Below are positions 28,466 through 39,827 of a stretch of 64,000 nt of DNA, one piece after another. Both the position numbers and the translations under genes were made by a program. The stretch spans positions 15,406,862 through 15,470,861 of the forward strand of contig OX326959.1 of assembly GCA_946800325.1 (NCBI GenBank), written 5' to 3'. The stretch comes from Luzula sylvatica (taxonomy: Eukaryota > Streptophyta > Magnoliopsida > Poales > Juncaceae). Below the pieces are notes generated by a model. The model did not search any database, had not been told where the DNA came from, and saw nothing but the letters and a program-made list of their open reading frames with translations. How positions within the stretch are numbered: the stretch's first letter is position 1; the number at the start of each line of letters is the position of its first letter.

Positions 28466-28655
28466 TTTCTGTTTTTTTTTTTTATATTTCAAATATAAAA
28501 AGTAAAATGAGACTTTATTTTATTGGGAAACTTTTATAAGCCCCCTAACTTTTTTCAATATTTCTGTTTTTTTTTTTATATTTCAAATATAAAAAGTAAA
28601 ATGAGACTTTATTTTATTGGGAAACTTTTATAAGCCCCCTAACTTTTTTCAATAT
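28466..28655. repeat. 95-bp tandem duplication covering the left end of a Mutator-like element
   Basis: The block tttctg(T)n..gggaaacttttataagccccctaac..caata is repeated with a period of 95-96 bp (starts 28466 and 28561). It includes both the flanking 9-bp word and the left terminus of the element that follows, so the element's left end is present twice. Confidence 0.85.
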
Positions 28656-29630
28656 TGTAAAAAACCTCCTCACTTTTGAGATACTCCAAAAATCCTCTAA
28701 AAACAAAATTTTCTTATCAAATATCCCATGGAGGTGTTAAATTTAACTTTGTTTGGTGTTAAACAAATTTTGGACCAAAATAGCCCTTTAGTTTTGCCAT
28801 AATAAATTTATTAAATTATTTTTGTTATTTTTTATTATTTAAAAAAAATCCACAATATTCATTTGATTATATGTAATATTTTTATTTTAGTTTAGTATTT
28901 TATTTATCATATATATTTTTAAAAACTAACATCAAGCGATAAAAAATAAACAACGATATAAAACATTTTAGCACCTAGAAAATTTCGTGAAAAAGAAATT
29001 TAGCAGCTTGTTTTAATGTACATTCAATTTTCATATATAATTTTTTTGATATATAGCATCCAAAAGAGCCTATTCGCAAAACTAGCACTAGTATGTTTGA
29101 ATTTGCGGAGCTAACACTTTCGCCAAGCAGTCTGGCGAATTTTTTTTACTTTTGTCTAACAGCTTGGTGAAAGTGCTTAAATACAATTTATTTTCACCCC
29201 AGAACAAGTGCATGTATCTGTAAAAAATCTCGTTCTGAATATATGATCTAATACATCATTCGTATAAAAATAAATTAGTTGGTTATTATTTATATTTTTA
29301 TTATTTGTTACTCGTTAAATAAATTATATGTCAAACGATGTATGGTTTTGCAAATATTTAAACTGATATATAATTATACGAGTTAATATATAATTAATTA
29401 ATTATGAAATATTTATGAATTTTTAAAATAAAAAATACGAAAAGTTATTTAGCAAAAATTATATTTTACAAAACTAGAGGGATATTTTGGTAAAAAAAAA
29501 ATCAACTTTAACACCTAAAAGGAGGTATTTGAAAGAAAATTTTACTTTTAGGGAGGTTTTTGGAGTTTCTCAAAAGTGAGGGGATTTTTTACAATATTGA
29601 AAATAGTTAGGGGTTTATAAAAAATTTCCC
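28619..29630. mobile_element. Mutator-like element with long inverted ends, 1012 bp
   Basis: Exact 9-bp duplication tattttatt at 28610-28618 and 29631-29639. Left end GGGAAACTTTTATAAGCCCC pairs with the reverse complement of the right end (GGGAAATTTTTTATAAACCCC), and similarity continues for more than 100 bp on each side. No transposase gene. Related terminus fragments occur at about 55600-55790. Confidence 0.88.
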
Positions 29631-29639
29631 TATTTTATT

Positions 29640-30827
29640 TTATTTTTCATTATCAATTATAAAATCCATACATTTATAAATAAATGAAATCATATTAATC
29701 GTGAATGATATACTGATACTAACAAAAATATATTGACAATGAAAATTAATATTAATATATGATTTTAAAATTATCTAAAGACACGGTTGTATTGATTTTA
29801 AAAACGATATATTGATTCTCAGAATGGTATATTAACGATGAAAAGTTGAAAAATGGTGTATTAAAATGACTTGCATATGATCTAATGATCATAAAAATTA
29901 TGTATTGACCCTTGAATATGATATAATGTTCACGAAAACGTCGTAATTACACAAAATGATATGTTTGTACTGAAAATAATATCACGACTCTAGAAAATCT
30001 ACATAGACATTAAAAAAGATATGTCTGTTATGAATATCATGTTTGATATGAATGTCTTTTACTTACTCTGTAATCCACAAATAATTAGAAACTCTCGTAA
30101 AGGAAGAAATTATTACAGACTATTTATTATATTTTATATTTCATTTTTAAATATATTATTTTCTTTTATTATAATCCTAAATAAGACAAGAAATTTCTTG
30201 ATCAACACTCATTCTCTACTATGTAAAACGTGACCATGACTATTGTATTCTTACTCTCATAATTGAACAAATATTTCTTACTCCTCAAATTTTCTCTTTA
30301 CTCACAATTATTAATTTTCAAAATTGTCGACTGTGAAAATAGGTTTGTGTTGAAAAAGACATATCAGCACTCAAAACGATGTCTTGATTGTGAAAATGAT
30401 ATATTGAGTATCTTAGTCATCCTCCATTCAAACTATCTTCGTTATATGAATGAATTTAGAGACGCGTTATCATAAAATTTATAGAATGTGTATATTATAA
30501 AACAACAAACACGAAATATCCACAAAAAATATTTTATGTGTTTTTTTAACAATGATTTTATCTTTCTCGAGTAATGGTATCTTTCTTTGTGTTAGTTCAC
30601 CCAATAAATATATATTGAATGTTTTTTTTATTTTCTATTTCTTTTAACTGCAATATATTCTTTTGAAGTACTAAAATATATTTGGTTTCGAAATATATAT
30701 ATTTAAATTACACAACAATATAATCTTTATGTATTTTTACATGATCAATACATATTTTTTTAATATATCAGGTAATTTTTTAAGAACAATATATTCTTTT
30801 TTTGAATAATAGTATATTTATTGTGAA

Positions 30828-30832
<5 letters not shown>
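29640..30832. other. AT-rich DNA with quasi-periodic gatatattga words
   Basis: No gene. From about 29700 to 30420 the words gatatattga / aaaacgatatattg / gaaaatgatat recur at irregular 20-60 bp intervals, suggesting a decayed minisatellite. Confidence 0.35.
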
Positions 30833-30915
<83 letters not shown>

Positions 30916-31131
30916 GCTAAGATACTCAATTAAGTATCATGAGTTTGGTACTTAGGTTTTTTTGACCATTAGATTTGTTTTGAGATTTGTGTTTTTAATG
31001 CTATTTATATTCATCATTAATGATTGCTATATCAGTTTATGCTAATCATTAAATTCGCGAATATCAAAACAAATATAATGGTTAAAAAGTCTTAAGTACC
31101 AAACTCATGATACTTAATTAAGTATCTTAGC

Positions 31132-31196
<65 letters not shown>
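30833..31196. mobile_element. Palindromic MITE whose arms include (TA)n(GA)n
   Basis: The sequence is one long imperfect hairpin: (TA)n 30833-30870, (GA)n 30871-30910, GGATGGCTAAGATACTCAAT.., then its reverse complement ..ATCTTAGCCATCC at about 31121-31136, (TC)n to 31170 and (TA)n to 31196. Family unclear; the core is 30911-31136. Related decayed pieces lie at 61426-61500. Confidence 0.7.
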
Positions 31197-31400
31197 GGGA
31201 GGCTAAACTACTTAATTAAGTACCAAAATTTTGGTACTTATTGTTTTTTCAACATTGGATTTGCATTGAGATTTGTGTTTTTTCATGATGATCATGAAAG
31301 TTTGTGCACATCATTAAATACACAAATCTCAATACAAATCCAATGGTGAAAAAACATTAAGTACCAAAATGTTGGTACTTAATTAAGTAGTTTAGCATCC

Positions 31401-31401
<1 letters not shown>
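31197..31401. mobile_element. Second palindromic MITE of a related family
   Basis: GGGAGGCTAAACTACTTAAT at the left pairs with GGGATGCTAAACTACTTAAT (reverse complement of the right end) and the whole 205 bp folds as a hairpin (..gagatttgtg../..cacaaatctc..). It is embedded in TA repeats on both sides and directly abuts the first MITE. A decayed relative occurs at about 62337-62460. Confidence 0.75.
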
Positions 31402-31452
<51 letters not shown>

Positions 31453-32110
31453 TATCGTTTTGAATATCATTTTACCTTCCAATAATGCCTGTTTTACGGT
31501 GTTTCCTCGGTGGGGAATAACCGGTCCCTCAATTTACATAGAGATATATCGTTTTGAATATCATTTTACCTACCAATAATGCCTGTTTTACGGTGTTTCC
31601 TCGGTGGGGAATAACCGGTCCCTCAATTTACATAGAGATATATCGTTTTGAATATCATTTTACCTACCAATAATGCCTGTTTTACGGTGTTTCCTCGGTG
31701 GGGAATAACCGGTCCCTCAATTTACATAGAGATATATCGTTTTGAATATCATTTTACCTACCAATAATGCCTGTTTTACGGTGTTTCCTCGGTGGGGAAT
31801 AACCGGTCCCTCAATTTACATAGAGATATATCGTTTTGAATATCATTTTACCTACCAATAATGCCTGTTTTACGGTGTTTCCTCGGTGGGGAATAACTGG
31901 TCCCTCAATTTACATAGAGATATATCGTTTTGAATATCATTTTACCTACCAATAATGCCTGTTTTACGGTGTTTCCTCGGTGGGGAATAACCGGTCCCTC
32001 AATTTACATAGAGATATATCGTTTTGAATATCATTTTACCTACCAATAATGCCTGTTTTACGGTGTTTCCTCGGTGGGCAATAACCGGTCCCTCAATTTA
32101 CATAGAGATC
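31453..32110. repeat. Minisatellite: 7 x 94 bp
   Basis: Unit starts tatcgttttgaatatc at 31453, 31547, 31641, 31735, 31829, 31923 and 32017, giving exactly seven 94-bp units. Copies differ at only a few sites (ccttcc in unit 1, aactgg in unit 5, gggcaa in unit 7). 94 is not a multiple of 3 and no frame runs through. The units are noticeably more GC-rich than the surroundings. The array starts directly at the end of a (TA)n tract. Confidence 0.97.
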
Positions 32111-32796
32111 TTGGATTGTGATAGTAATTTATTTTTATCCTTAAATTTATTCAAAAAAATAATAAATTTCATTATTTTAATTAAATGTGAGGAGGGACAA
32201 AATTATCATAAATAAAATAGTTAAAGTGCTAATCTCTTCCATCATTTCAGAGACAAACCATATTTACAAAAATGAAGGAACCAAAACTCTATATTTACAT
32301 AAACTAAATTAATTAAAACTCTATATTTTGGTGCTCTTCATAATCTCTCTCGTGCTCTTCATAATCTTTCTCAAAATTAGTGTAAATTAATACTGTTCTG
32401 ATCACCAAGTTTGTCAATATACTAAATAAATATAATTATAAGTTCGAATTCGCATAATCACATAGATATAATACGTATTGTTATTTTAAAATAACTCTAA
32501 CCAGTTACTGTCATGCGAAGAGCAATAAAATTGAATTTTGGATTTTATATAATTTGTATATTTTTAAGCACAAAAGCATAACCGAAAATTTCAAAATCAG
32601 AACTGAACAATAACATTTAAACTCAAATTAACCGAAATTTCAATTATCCGATGCTGAAATTCAAAATTCAAACAGCAAAAAGAATCGACATTTTCAAGAG
32701 TATGAAACTTATTAACCAAGCTCCGCTTGTAACAGCCATTAAAAAAAATAAAACCAAAATATAAATCATTTCAAACTCAAAACTCGAACTTTCTCT
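32111..32796. other. Intergenic; 3' flank of COX5C
   Basis: No gene seen. AT-rich; the last 100-150 bp probably contain the COX5C 3' UTR and poly(A) region. Confidence 0.45.
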
Positions 32797-32991
32797 CTAC
32801 TCTTCTGCAGCAATGACGCTGATCTGGCCCTTTTCTAGAAGGTCGTAGAAAGTCCTCGTTTTCCTCTGCTCGTTCCAGTGGTGCATTTTCCAAAATCCTC
32901 CAGCCACGACACCGAGGGCTAAACCGATCCAAATTTCCTTCACCACGCTCGGCCCCGTCAGAGTCGCGTGCGCAATTCTTCCAGCAGCCAT
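32797..32991 (-). CDS. COX5C: Cytochrome c oxidase subunit 5C
   Basis: Nuclear-encoded 64-residue subunit of respiratory complex IV in the mitochondrial inner membrane, the standard length for plants. Visible: MAAGRIAHATLTGPSVVKEI, one transmembrane helix (IWIGLALGVVAGGFW, about residues 20-34), the invariant KMHHWNEQRKTRTFYDLLEKG, and the C-terminal VIAAEE. The coding region is in one exon. The ATG is 20 bases after the acceptor of a leader intron (33013-33512); an in-frame extension upstream of the ATG would read into that intron, so this start is preferred. Confidence 0.96.
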   Translation of the reverse strand: MAAGRIAHATLTGPSVVKEIWIGLALGVVAGGFWKMHHWNEQRKTRTFYDLLEKGQISVIAAEE

Positions 32992-33012
32992 TTCGTACTC
33001 TTCTTTTCCTAC

Positions 33013-33512
33013 CTGAGTTATTGACAAATTAACGAATATATTGTTAATTTGAGGCGAAACTAGTAAAATTAGGGATTATGTTGCAAGAATTCAATCAATT
33101 TCGTTCAATAGATCTTAATAAAGATCCAAAAGAGATAAGAAACAAGGGCATTTTCAGGCCTTACTTCAACCCGATTGTACTGAAATACTTAATTGAAAGA
33201 ACAAAAAACCCTAACCCTAAATTTCGTCAATAACTTCATTTATCAATAATAAAGGATCAAGAAAAAACAAATATACGAAGCCTTATCGCTTTGATTAGAT
33301 AAAACCATGGAATCGAATCCAAGCAAGAACTGGAGATTCAAGATCCGAAAAGAAATCGAAAGAAATAAATAAGAAAAACCATAGATTAACCGATCTAAAA
33401 CACAACAATCCAATGATAACGACGAAAGCCGACAATAATTGATGAACAGGTAAAGAAAAATAGATCTTTATATACAGAGAAAATAGAAGGAAAAAGGAGA
33501 AAAAGAATCGAC
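33013..33512 (-). other. Leader intron of COX5C
   Basis: On the gene strand the donor AACAAAG|GTCG is at 33512 and the acceptor AACTCAG is at 33013, giving a 500-bp intron in the 5' UTR. Leader introns of COX5C genes in Arabidopsis and sunflower are known to be needed for strong expression. It contains a telo-box cluster (aaccctaaccctaaa, about 33208-33222). A TATA-like GATATAAG lies near 33561-33570 on the minus strand. Confidence 0.8.
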
Positions 33513-33745
33513 CTTTGTTGAGCTTGAGTGAGAATTTTGAGTCTTTGACGCCAGTTGGGATAGTCTTATATCGAGATACATTTCTGCAAAGGTCCCTGAA
33601 ATTCTTAATATTAGTTTACATTATAAAGTGCAATTTGCGTTTCAGCCCCTATTTTTTATGCTTTTTACGTTTAAGTCCCAATGCTTTCAAAGGGGGACAT
33701 AACAATTCACAATATCATATTTCATTCATTTTTCTAATGTTACAG

Positions 33746-34510
33746 AAATCGCTCGGCGCTCGCTAGTCGGCAGGCGACCATCAAGCGCCAAGGATGATTA
33801 ATCGGGATTAATCGGGAATCTCGGCGAATCTCGGCGGACTTTTACTTTTTATATTTAATACCTAAATTAATTAAACAAAATTACAAATCACAATTTTTTT
33901 AATAAGTTTTGAATATAATTTAACTAACAAAATACACTACGCCACAAAATTAACATAAACTCAAAAATAATTTAAATAACATAACTGATATCCAAATAAC
34001 GTAATAAAATTTCAAATAACATTACATTATCATGAAAATAAAGAAAGGAGAAAAAAAAATGAGCAAGAATGTTTTCGTTTCACGTCTGTCCCCTATTGCG
34101 AGAAACGAGATAGGAAAATAAATAATTTTCCTTGCACGAAGAGAAAAAAGAAATGAAACGCAAAATATATATAATTTTAAAAATCTGAATTTTTTTTTTT
34201 AATAGTATCCGACAAGCGATCGCTTTCGTTATTAATACATAATTTTTTTTAATGTCAATGGGGATCGAACCCACAATCTCTCACAACATATGATTTTTGT
34301 GCTTCACATTCAACCAACTAGGCTATGGACTCATTGGCAATCCAAAAAAAAAAACACTAGTAAAAATCGGATCGGCGGTGGCTTGGCGGTCTTGGCAGAT
34401 CCTTGGCGGGCGCTTGGCGGAAATCCGCCAAGCACAAAACGCCAAGGAGTTATCTCGACGGCGGACCATCAAGGAGCGATTAATCGGCCACCAAGACCGA
34501 TTTCTGAAAT
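33746..34510. other. GC-rich CGGCG-word segments flanking AT-rich DNA
   Basis: 33746-33840 and 34370-34510 are unusually rich in cggcg/cttggcgg/attaatcgg words. The outer ends are inverted (agaaatcgctcgg.. and ..ccaagaccgatttct), suggesting a transposon with similar inverted ends. No matching target duplication is visible, and a tRNA-like segment sits inside. Class unresolved. Confidence 0.4.
34255..34345 (-). mobile_element. tRNA-like / SINE head with Pol III A and B boxes
   Basis: On the minus strand an A box TAGCCTAGTTGG (34325-34314) and a B box GGTTCGATCCC (34271-34261) are spaced as in tRNA genes, followed by a T-rich stretch near 34240-34255. It lacks cloverleaf stems and a recognisable anticodon arm, so a tRNA-derived SINE or tRNA relic is more likely than a functional tRNA gene. 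Confidence 0.45.
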
Positions 34511-34955
34511 ACTGATTCTTTCCCATCTTAATCATATTATTCTATTTTTCAAATATCTCACGTTACTGTAATGATTTAAATGTTATATTATGACTTACGA
34601 GATACATGATCATGGGTAGATACCTCAATTATTGATTTTGTAATAATGTTATTTTTGCGTTATTATTTACGTAGCATTATTTTTTAAAGGTGATTCTATG
34701 ATAATTGATATATATTTTTTTTCAAAGGAGTATTTTGGATATTTGTAATTGATTATTTTTTTTATTTTATTAATAAAAATTGATTTTCTATTTCATTATT
34801 GTATTAATTGTTAATTTATAAAATGATCAAAAAAATACATAAAATACTCTTTTTAATTTGAATAAAAATTGGAAAAAAACTTACCTTAGAATCACCCTTT
34901 TTTTTTTTATCACTATCAGCAATATCCGTTTATATTACAATAGTATTTTCACTTA

Positions 34956-36248
34956 GGGCATGTTTGTTTTGCAGTAACTCAGTCAGATTGTAAGTCGAAC
35001 TACTGCATTAATCTATTTTTTGTTGTTTGGTTTGATGTAATTTGTCAAACTACTGCAAGTCGACTTACATTGTCTTTCTCTTTTCCTGCAACTCAACCTC
35101 CCCTCAAATTTACATGAAGTGGAGATACATCACAACATAACCTCTAGTTAAATAGGGATTATATTTTCATTATGTTAATTTAAAAAATTAATCAAGCACA
35201 ATAATCTGAATAAATAAATAAACACTGCCCACAATAATCTAAATAAATAAATAAACACAAATCTAAGTCAAGAAATTATTACATTTAAATATAAGTATAA
35301 ATTATATTTTCATTGTGTTAATATAAGAATATAATTAATCACCATAATCACAAAATAACTAAAATTATTTTAAATATTGATTTTATATATTATTTTAAAA
35401 TATTTCTAATTATTTTGTCATTTTCTTAATATTTATAAATATGAATTATATTTCAAATATTTGCGTTTTCTAATAATTAGTAATGAACTGTAACGCTAGA
35501 CTCATTACCAATTCAAAGAAACACGGAAATATTTTAAAATATAATTAATATTTGCAAAAATTATAAATATTGAGAAATATTATAAATTATTTTAAAACAT
35601 TACAAGTATTTCAGAATATTAGAACATGATGTATACAAAATTAATATTTATATATTTCATTTAAATTATTGTGTTTGATTAATTTTTTAGTTATCAAATG
35701 AAAATATGATCCATACTTATACTTGAACATAATAATTTTTATGTCAAAATTATTTTCTTTGAAAAATATGATTATTCTCGATATAAAATACTTATAATTT
35801 TAATTTATTAAGATTTGATAAAAAAAATTACGATTTTTATTTTGATGTTCTTTTTTCAAATAATATAGATTTTAGATATACAAATATATGGATGCAATAT
35901 GGGTATATATATGGATGCAATATGGGTCAATATATCAAGGAAAAAACTAATTTCTACATCTCTGAGGGTCATATCTCAAATTTTCAAACATTTTGGTCTA
36001 TTGTAGTAAATCTGAAACATATTGTGTTTTCTTATAAAATTTTGCCCAAATTTATTTGCAAATTTTAATAGATATAAATCTTGAAATTCATAATTCAATT
36101 ACATCAACCCAAACATACAAACTATAAATCCAGTAGTTTCACTTTCGTGAATCCAAACATTTAAATTTGAAGTGCATTTTCGGGAAGTCGACTTGCGAAA
36201 AGTTAATTTACTTCAGGTAATTTCTAACACGGTCACCCAAACATGCCC
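34956..36248. mobile_element. PIF/Harbinger-like element, 1293 bp
   Basis: Ends GGGCATGTTTGTTTTG and the inverse of ..cacccaaacatgccc form inverted repeats, flanked by the 3-bp duplication TTA (34953-34955, 36249-36251). The interior is AT-rich; agtcgacttgc/gtaagtcgac words recur near both ends. No transposase. Confidence 0.82.
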
Positions 36249-36251
36249 TTA

Positions 36252-37551
36252 ATTAAAAACTATATGATCGGAAGAGGTTAATTATTTATTTATACAAATG
36301 ATAAATATACAAAATTTCAATTTATATATATATAGTAAAATTTACAATTGCGGGAAGTGGGAGTCGACTCTTTTGGCTCTTTGATGGCTCCGTTTCGTTA
36401 CATATCTCTCAATATTTTTTGTATTTTGTGTGCTAATAATATATAGTACACGATCTTACCGTATTATATCATATTGAAATTGAAATTTATGTATATTTAA
36501 TTTTTTTTGGAATTTTTTTTTTTTTTGCATTAATCTCTCTTAGTCTATATTTTGCCCCCCTACCAACCATCGAATCAATTTAAATTAAAAATATCATTGA
36601 ATTTTAATATCATAATGAATCGTTTTAAATTAGTTTCTTTGTATTTTCTATTTACAAATTTAATGATTCTAGGCTAATTTTTTTGTTCTCATGCTAAAAT
36701 TTGTTTATTTTTGTTCTTGTTTTTGTTTTGCCACGCATGTTATTTTTTTAGTTACCTGGATATTCAAGGAATTTGTAGAACAGTGATCAAGGACGAGTTA
36801 TTGGAGACACAAAATATTAAACATTTTGATATTATGCACATAGAGTTGCAGTATTTGAAAAAACGATCAATTCTGACTATCTCCTATGATCGATGAAGTT
36901 GATTATCTTATAATAAAATTGTGTTGGATTACGTTGCAAAGCATGAGTAAATTTTAATTTTAATTAATATAATACTATTCTTCTTGTTTTTCACGAGTTC
37001 GGCCACGTCATCAAGCTGGCATTAACCATCCGATTTAACCCAAGATTTTAGTAGATGCATCTGAGCCGTTCATTGCTTCGTGAACTTGGTCTACGTGCAC
37101 CGAGATACATTACATAATTTCATTCTACTCGGATCACCTTCGTCGATGCCGAAACCATCATGCGAGAGACGCTTTATCTGATTGTTAGTGCGAGAACCAC
37201 CAAACTAGAAGATTTGGTGCAAGATCCATCATTTTTTTGCCTTTTCATTATTTAAATGTAGAAAAACAATTTTGAAACATTTTCTCGAAATAAAGGACAA
37301 ATAAAGAAAATTCTCCTAATTTTGCTTAATATTCCTAATTTTTTTCCCAATTTAAAAAACAATATTCTTTTTCCGTGAAAATAATATTTTGTTTTGATAG
37401 GCAAGAAGGGCGTTGAGGGTGTTAAAGGCAATAGAATTCTAGCTCCGATGAGAGGTTGCCAGGTCAGAAAACAAGACACGATTTCGATTTAATTTCGCCT
37501 AAATCTTCGGTGTTCACATGAGACAAAATCGAACCTGACAAGTCGTACTTT
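36252..37551. other. Intergenic; possible old gene remnant at 36990-37550
   Basis: No complete gene. 36995-37240 and 37390-37550 have higher GC and gene-like composition (ccacgtcatc, gcaagaagggcgttgagg) but frames are short and I recognise no protein. This is the DNA the LTR element inserted into. Confidence 0.35.
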
Positions 37552-37565
37552 TCCACCACCACCAC

Positions 37566-39155
37566 TGATGGACGGGTTTTTGTCGTGTAAAATATCGTTG
37601 TGTTAAAAACCCCGAACAATCAACAAAATTTGTAATCTAAGTTTGTACAGTGGCAAATGTATAGATTCGTTCCACGGGGAGCAATTGCGTCAAAATTTGG
37701 ATCAAAATGGATGAGAAATAACGAAGAAAATTCACAGAAGATAGTCCGTTACAACGGAAGTAAGTTCCGTTACAACGCACTTGAGTGAATTTTCTGGCGC
37801 TAGTGTGAGATGACGTCCGTTACAACGGATGAAACTCCGTTATAACGCACTAAACTAGTCCGTTATAACGAACAGTGGTTGCGTTGCAACGGATTGGTTA
37901 ATCTGTTACAACGGACCTCAACTTCCGTTACAACGCACTAGTATTGAACTATTTGAGTGGAAATCCTGGTTAGTCCGTTACAACGCAATTTAGTTGCGTT
38001 ACAACGGAGTACCAACAGACTGACAGTCAGGTACAAACCGTTGAGTCCGTTATAACGCAGTTCAAGTTCCGTTATAACGGAAGTATTTCTGGAATTCTGG
38101 TTTGAGTTTTGATTTGAGACTTGAATTAAAGGTTTGATTTAAGATTGAATTAAGTGAGATTAAACTGAGTTTTAAGGCAGAAATTGAGAGCAAAAACTTA
38201 AGTAAAAGAACAAGTTTTAGAACAAAGATTCGATTCAAGTAAACAAGAAACTAAAGATTCATTAAACCGAGAATTCTTTACACAACAAAATCCAATCAAA
38301 CAACAATTAATCAAGTAATTGAAAAGGAGTACACCTAGTTGAGAAAGCCTCGAAGTGAAGCTCCTTGTCTCCTTGTCTCGCACCGAAAGATCCTTGCTTC
38401 TTGTCTCGAGAGTGATGGATTGTACCGAAAGGATGAAGCTCCCTTGTCTCGGATCGCAATCACTTCGAAGAAACGTGGATCGAGTCACGGCACTTCTTCT
38501 CAAATCCACCGTAGGGAATAGCTCCTTGTCACGGCCCGATCTTCGAAGGATGAGAAGGATTCGTCGAAGGGATGAGCTCCCTTGTCTCGACTCGTCCTTG
38601 AGAGATTTTTCTTGATTGATCTTGAAATATCTTGAAGGTTCTTGATTGTGCTTGGAAAAGAGAGAGAGAGAGAGAGAGCAAGAGTGAGTGTAAAAAGGGT
38701 AAAAAGAGCGTCCATAACTTGTGGCCCTTGTGGTCATTTTTATAGTACTCATGGAGTCTTCTTATTGGCCACGAGTTGATGGAGAGGATTGGGGGTAAGG
38801 AGGTAATTCCCACCAAAGGTAGGTGGGCAGGATAAGGGCTAAGGATTGAGTGGTTTTCGTGTAGACTTTTGTGTAAGTTTCTATCATGATAATTATTTGC
38901 CTCCCGTCTCATTCATGTACCGAATATATCGGTGTAATATACCGTTTTCACTCCTCTTGACGTGTTGGATACAACTACACTCTCCAAATTCCCAGAAATT
39001 TCTTCTAATTCATGTGATTAAGCAATAAAACACACTTGGTGAAGAAATATTCATGTTATCTCAAATATGATTAATAAAGTATATAGAATTGTTCTTCACG
39101 AAGGCTAAAATCACCAAATTAAGCATTAAATTTGTGCCTTATTTGCCTCACATCA
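37566..39155 (-). repeat. 3' LTR
   Basis: 1590 bp. On the element strand a TATA box (TATAAAAA) lies at 38745-38738, implying a start near 38705 and therefore a short U3 (about 450 bp) and a long R-U5. Twelve CGTTRYAACG palindromes occupy 37747-38079, downstream of the inferred start. A (GA)n run lies at 38656-38679. Open frames in the LTR duplicate in both copies and look non-coding. Confidence 0.95.
37747..38079. repeat. Phased palindrome array (LTR copy; second copy at 46572-46904)
   Basis: Cores start at 37747, 37768, 37818, 37838, 37861, 37882, 37904 (tgttacaacg here), 37926, 37976, 37997, 38048 and 38070. Spacings are 21, 50, 20, 23, 21, 22, 22, 50, 21, 51, 22. Flanking bases are C or G (CCGTT..AACGG, or one side GCGTT / AACGC), while the 10-bp core is nearly invariant. 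Confidence 0.95.
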
Positions 39156-39794
39156 AATACCCCCACACTTAAATCCTTGATCGTCCTCGATCAATTAAAG
39201 TATAAAAGTCAAATATAAGAGAGAATTGCATAAGATTTTGTTGAAGTTATATTGTTGGTTCAAAAACTAATTTCATGAATCAAATGGTCCACTCTCTTTT
39301 CATCAAGTTCACTAGTTATTTAGAATGATATTGGTCTTTTCATTATTAGATCTCGAAATTAACTCGAAATTTCATAAGAGTTTTTCATGACACTCGATCT
39401 CAAGCGGTAAGAGCGACTTAAACGTTTTTACTTCGAATTGCTTCACTCCACAATCTCAAAAGAACTCAATTCGAAAGCTATTATCGGGCCAAAATTTCCC
39501 GTTTTGCTAGATGATCTTAAATGCAAGTTATTCATTTTAAAACACGTTTGGTACAATGGTACAAGGTTCATACCCGTTTTCGATCAATTTTCCCGCTCAT
39601 TCGTTTTCTTTTCTCTCTTTGGAAGTCTTTAACCGAACGCCCCACTACACCGAAATGCAATGAGGTTACCCTCGGTGTTGTCTTTTGACCTTCATTTTTT
39701 TTTTTTTTTTTTTTTTTAGAAGTCTTTAACCGAACGCCCCACTACACCGAAATGCAATGAGGTTACCCTCGGTGTTGTCTTTTGACCTTCATCA

Positions 39795-39827
<33 letters not shown>

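Noticed and set aside
34255..34345. Functional tRNA gene
   Set aside because: A and B boxes are present but acceptor and anticodon stems do not pair, so only a tRNA-like or SINE call is supported.
36995..37240. Possible gene remnant with G-box-like ccacgtcatc
   Set aside because: Short frames with no recognisable protein and no convincing splice structure.
38198..38752. 184-residue frame in the LTR (and its copy at 47203)
   Set aside because: Lies in both LTRs, truncated in one by a two-base difference, crosses the TATA box and a GA repeat; no protein similarity.
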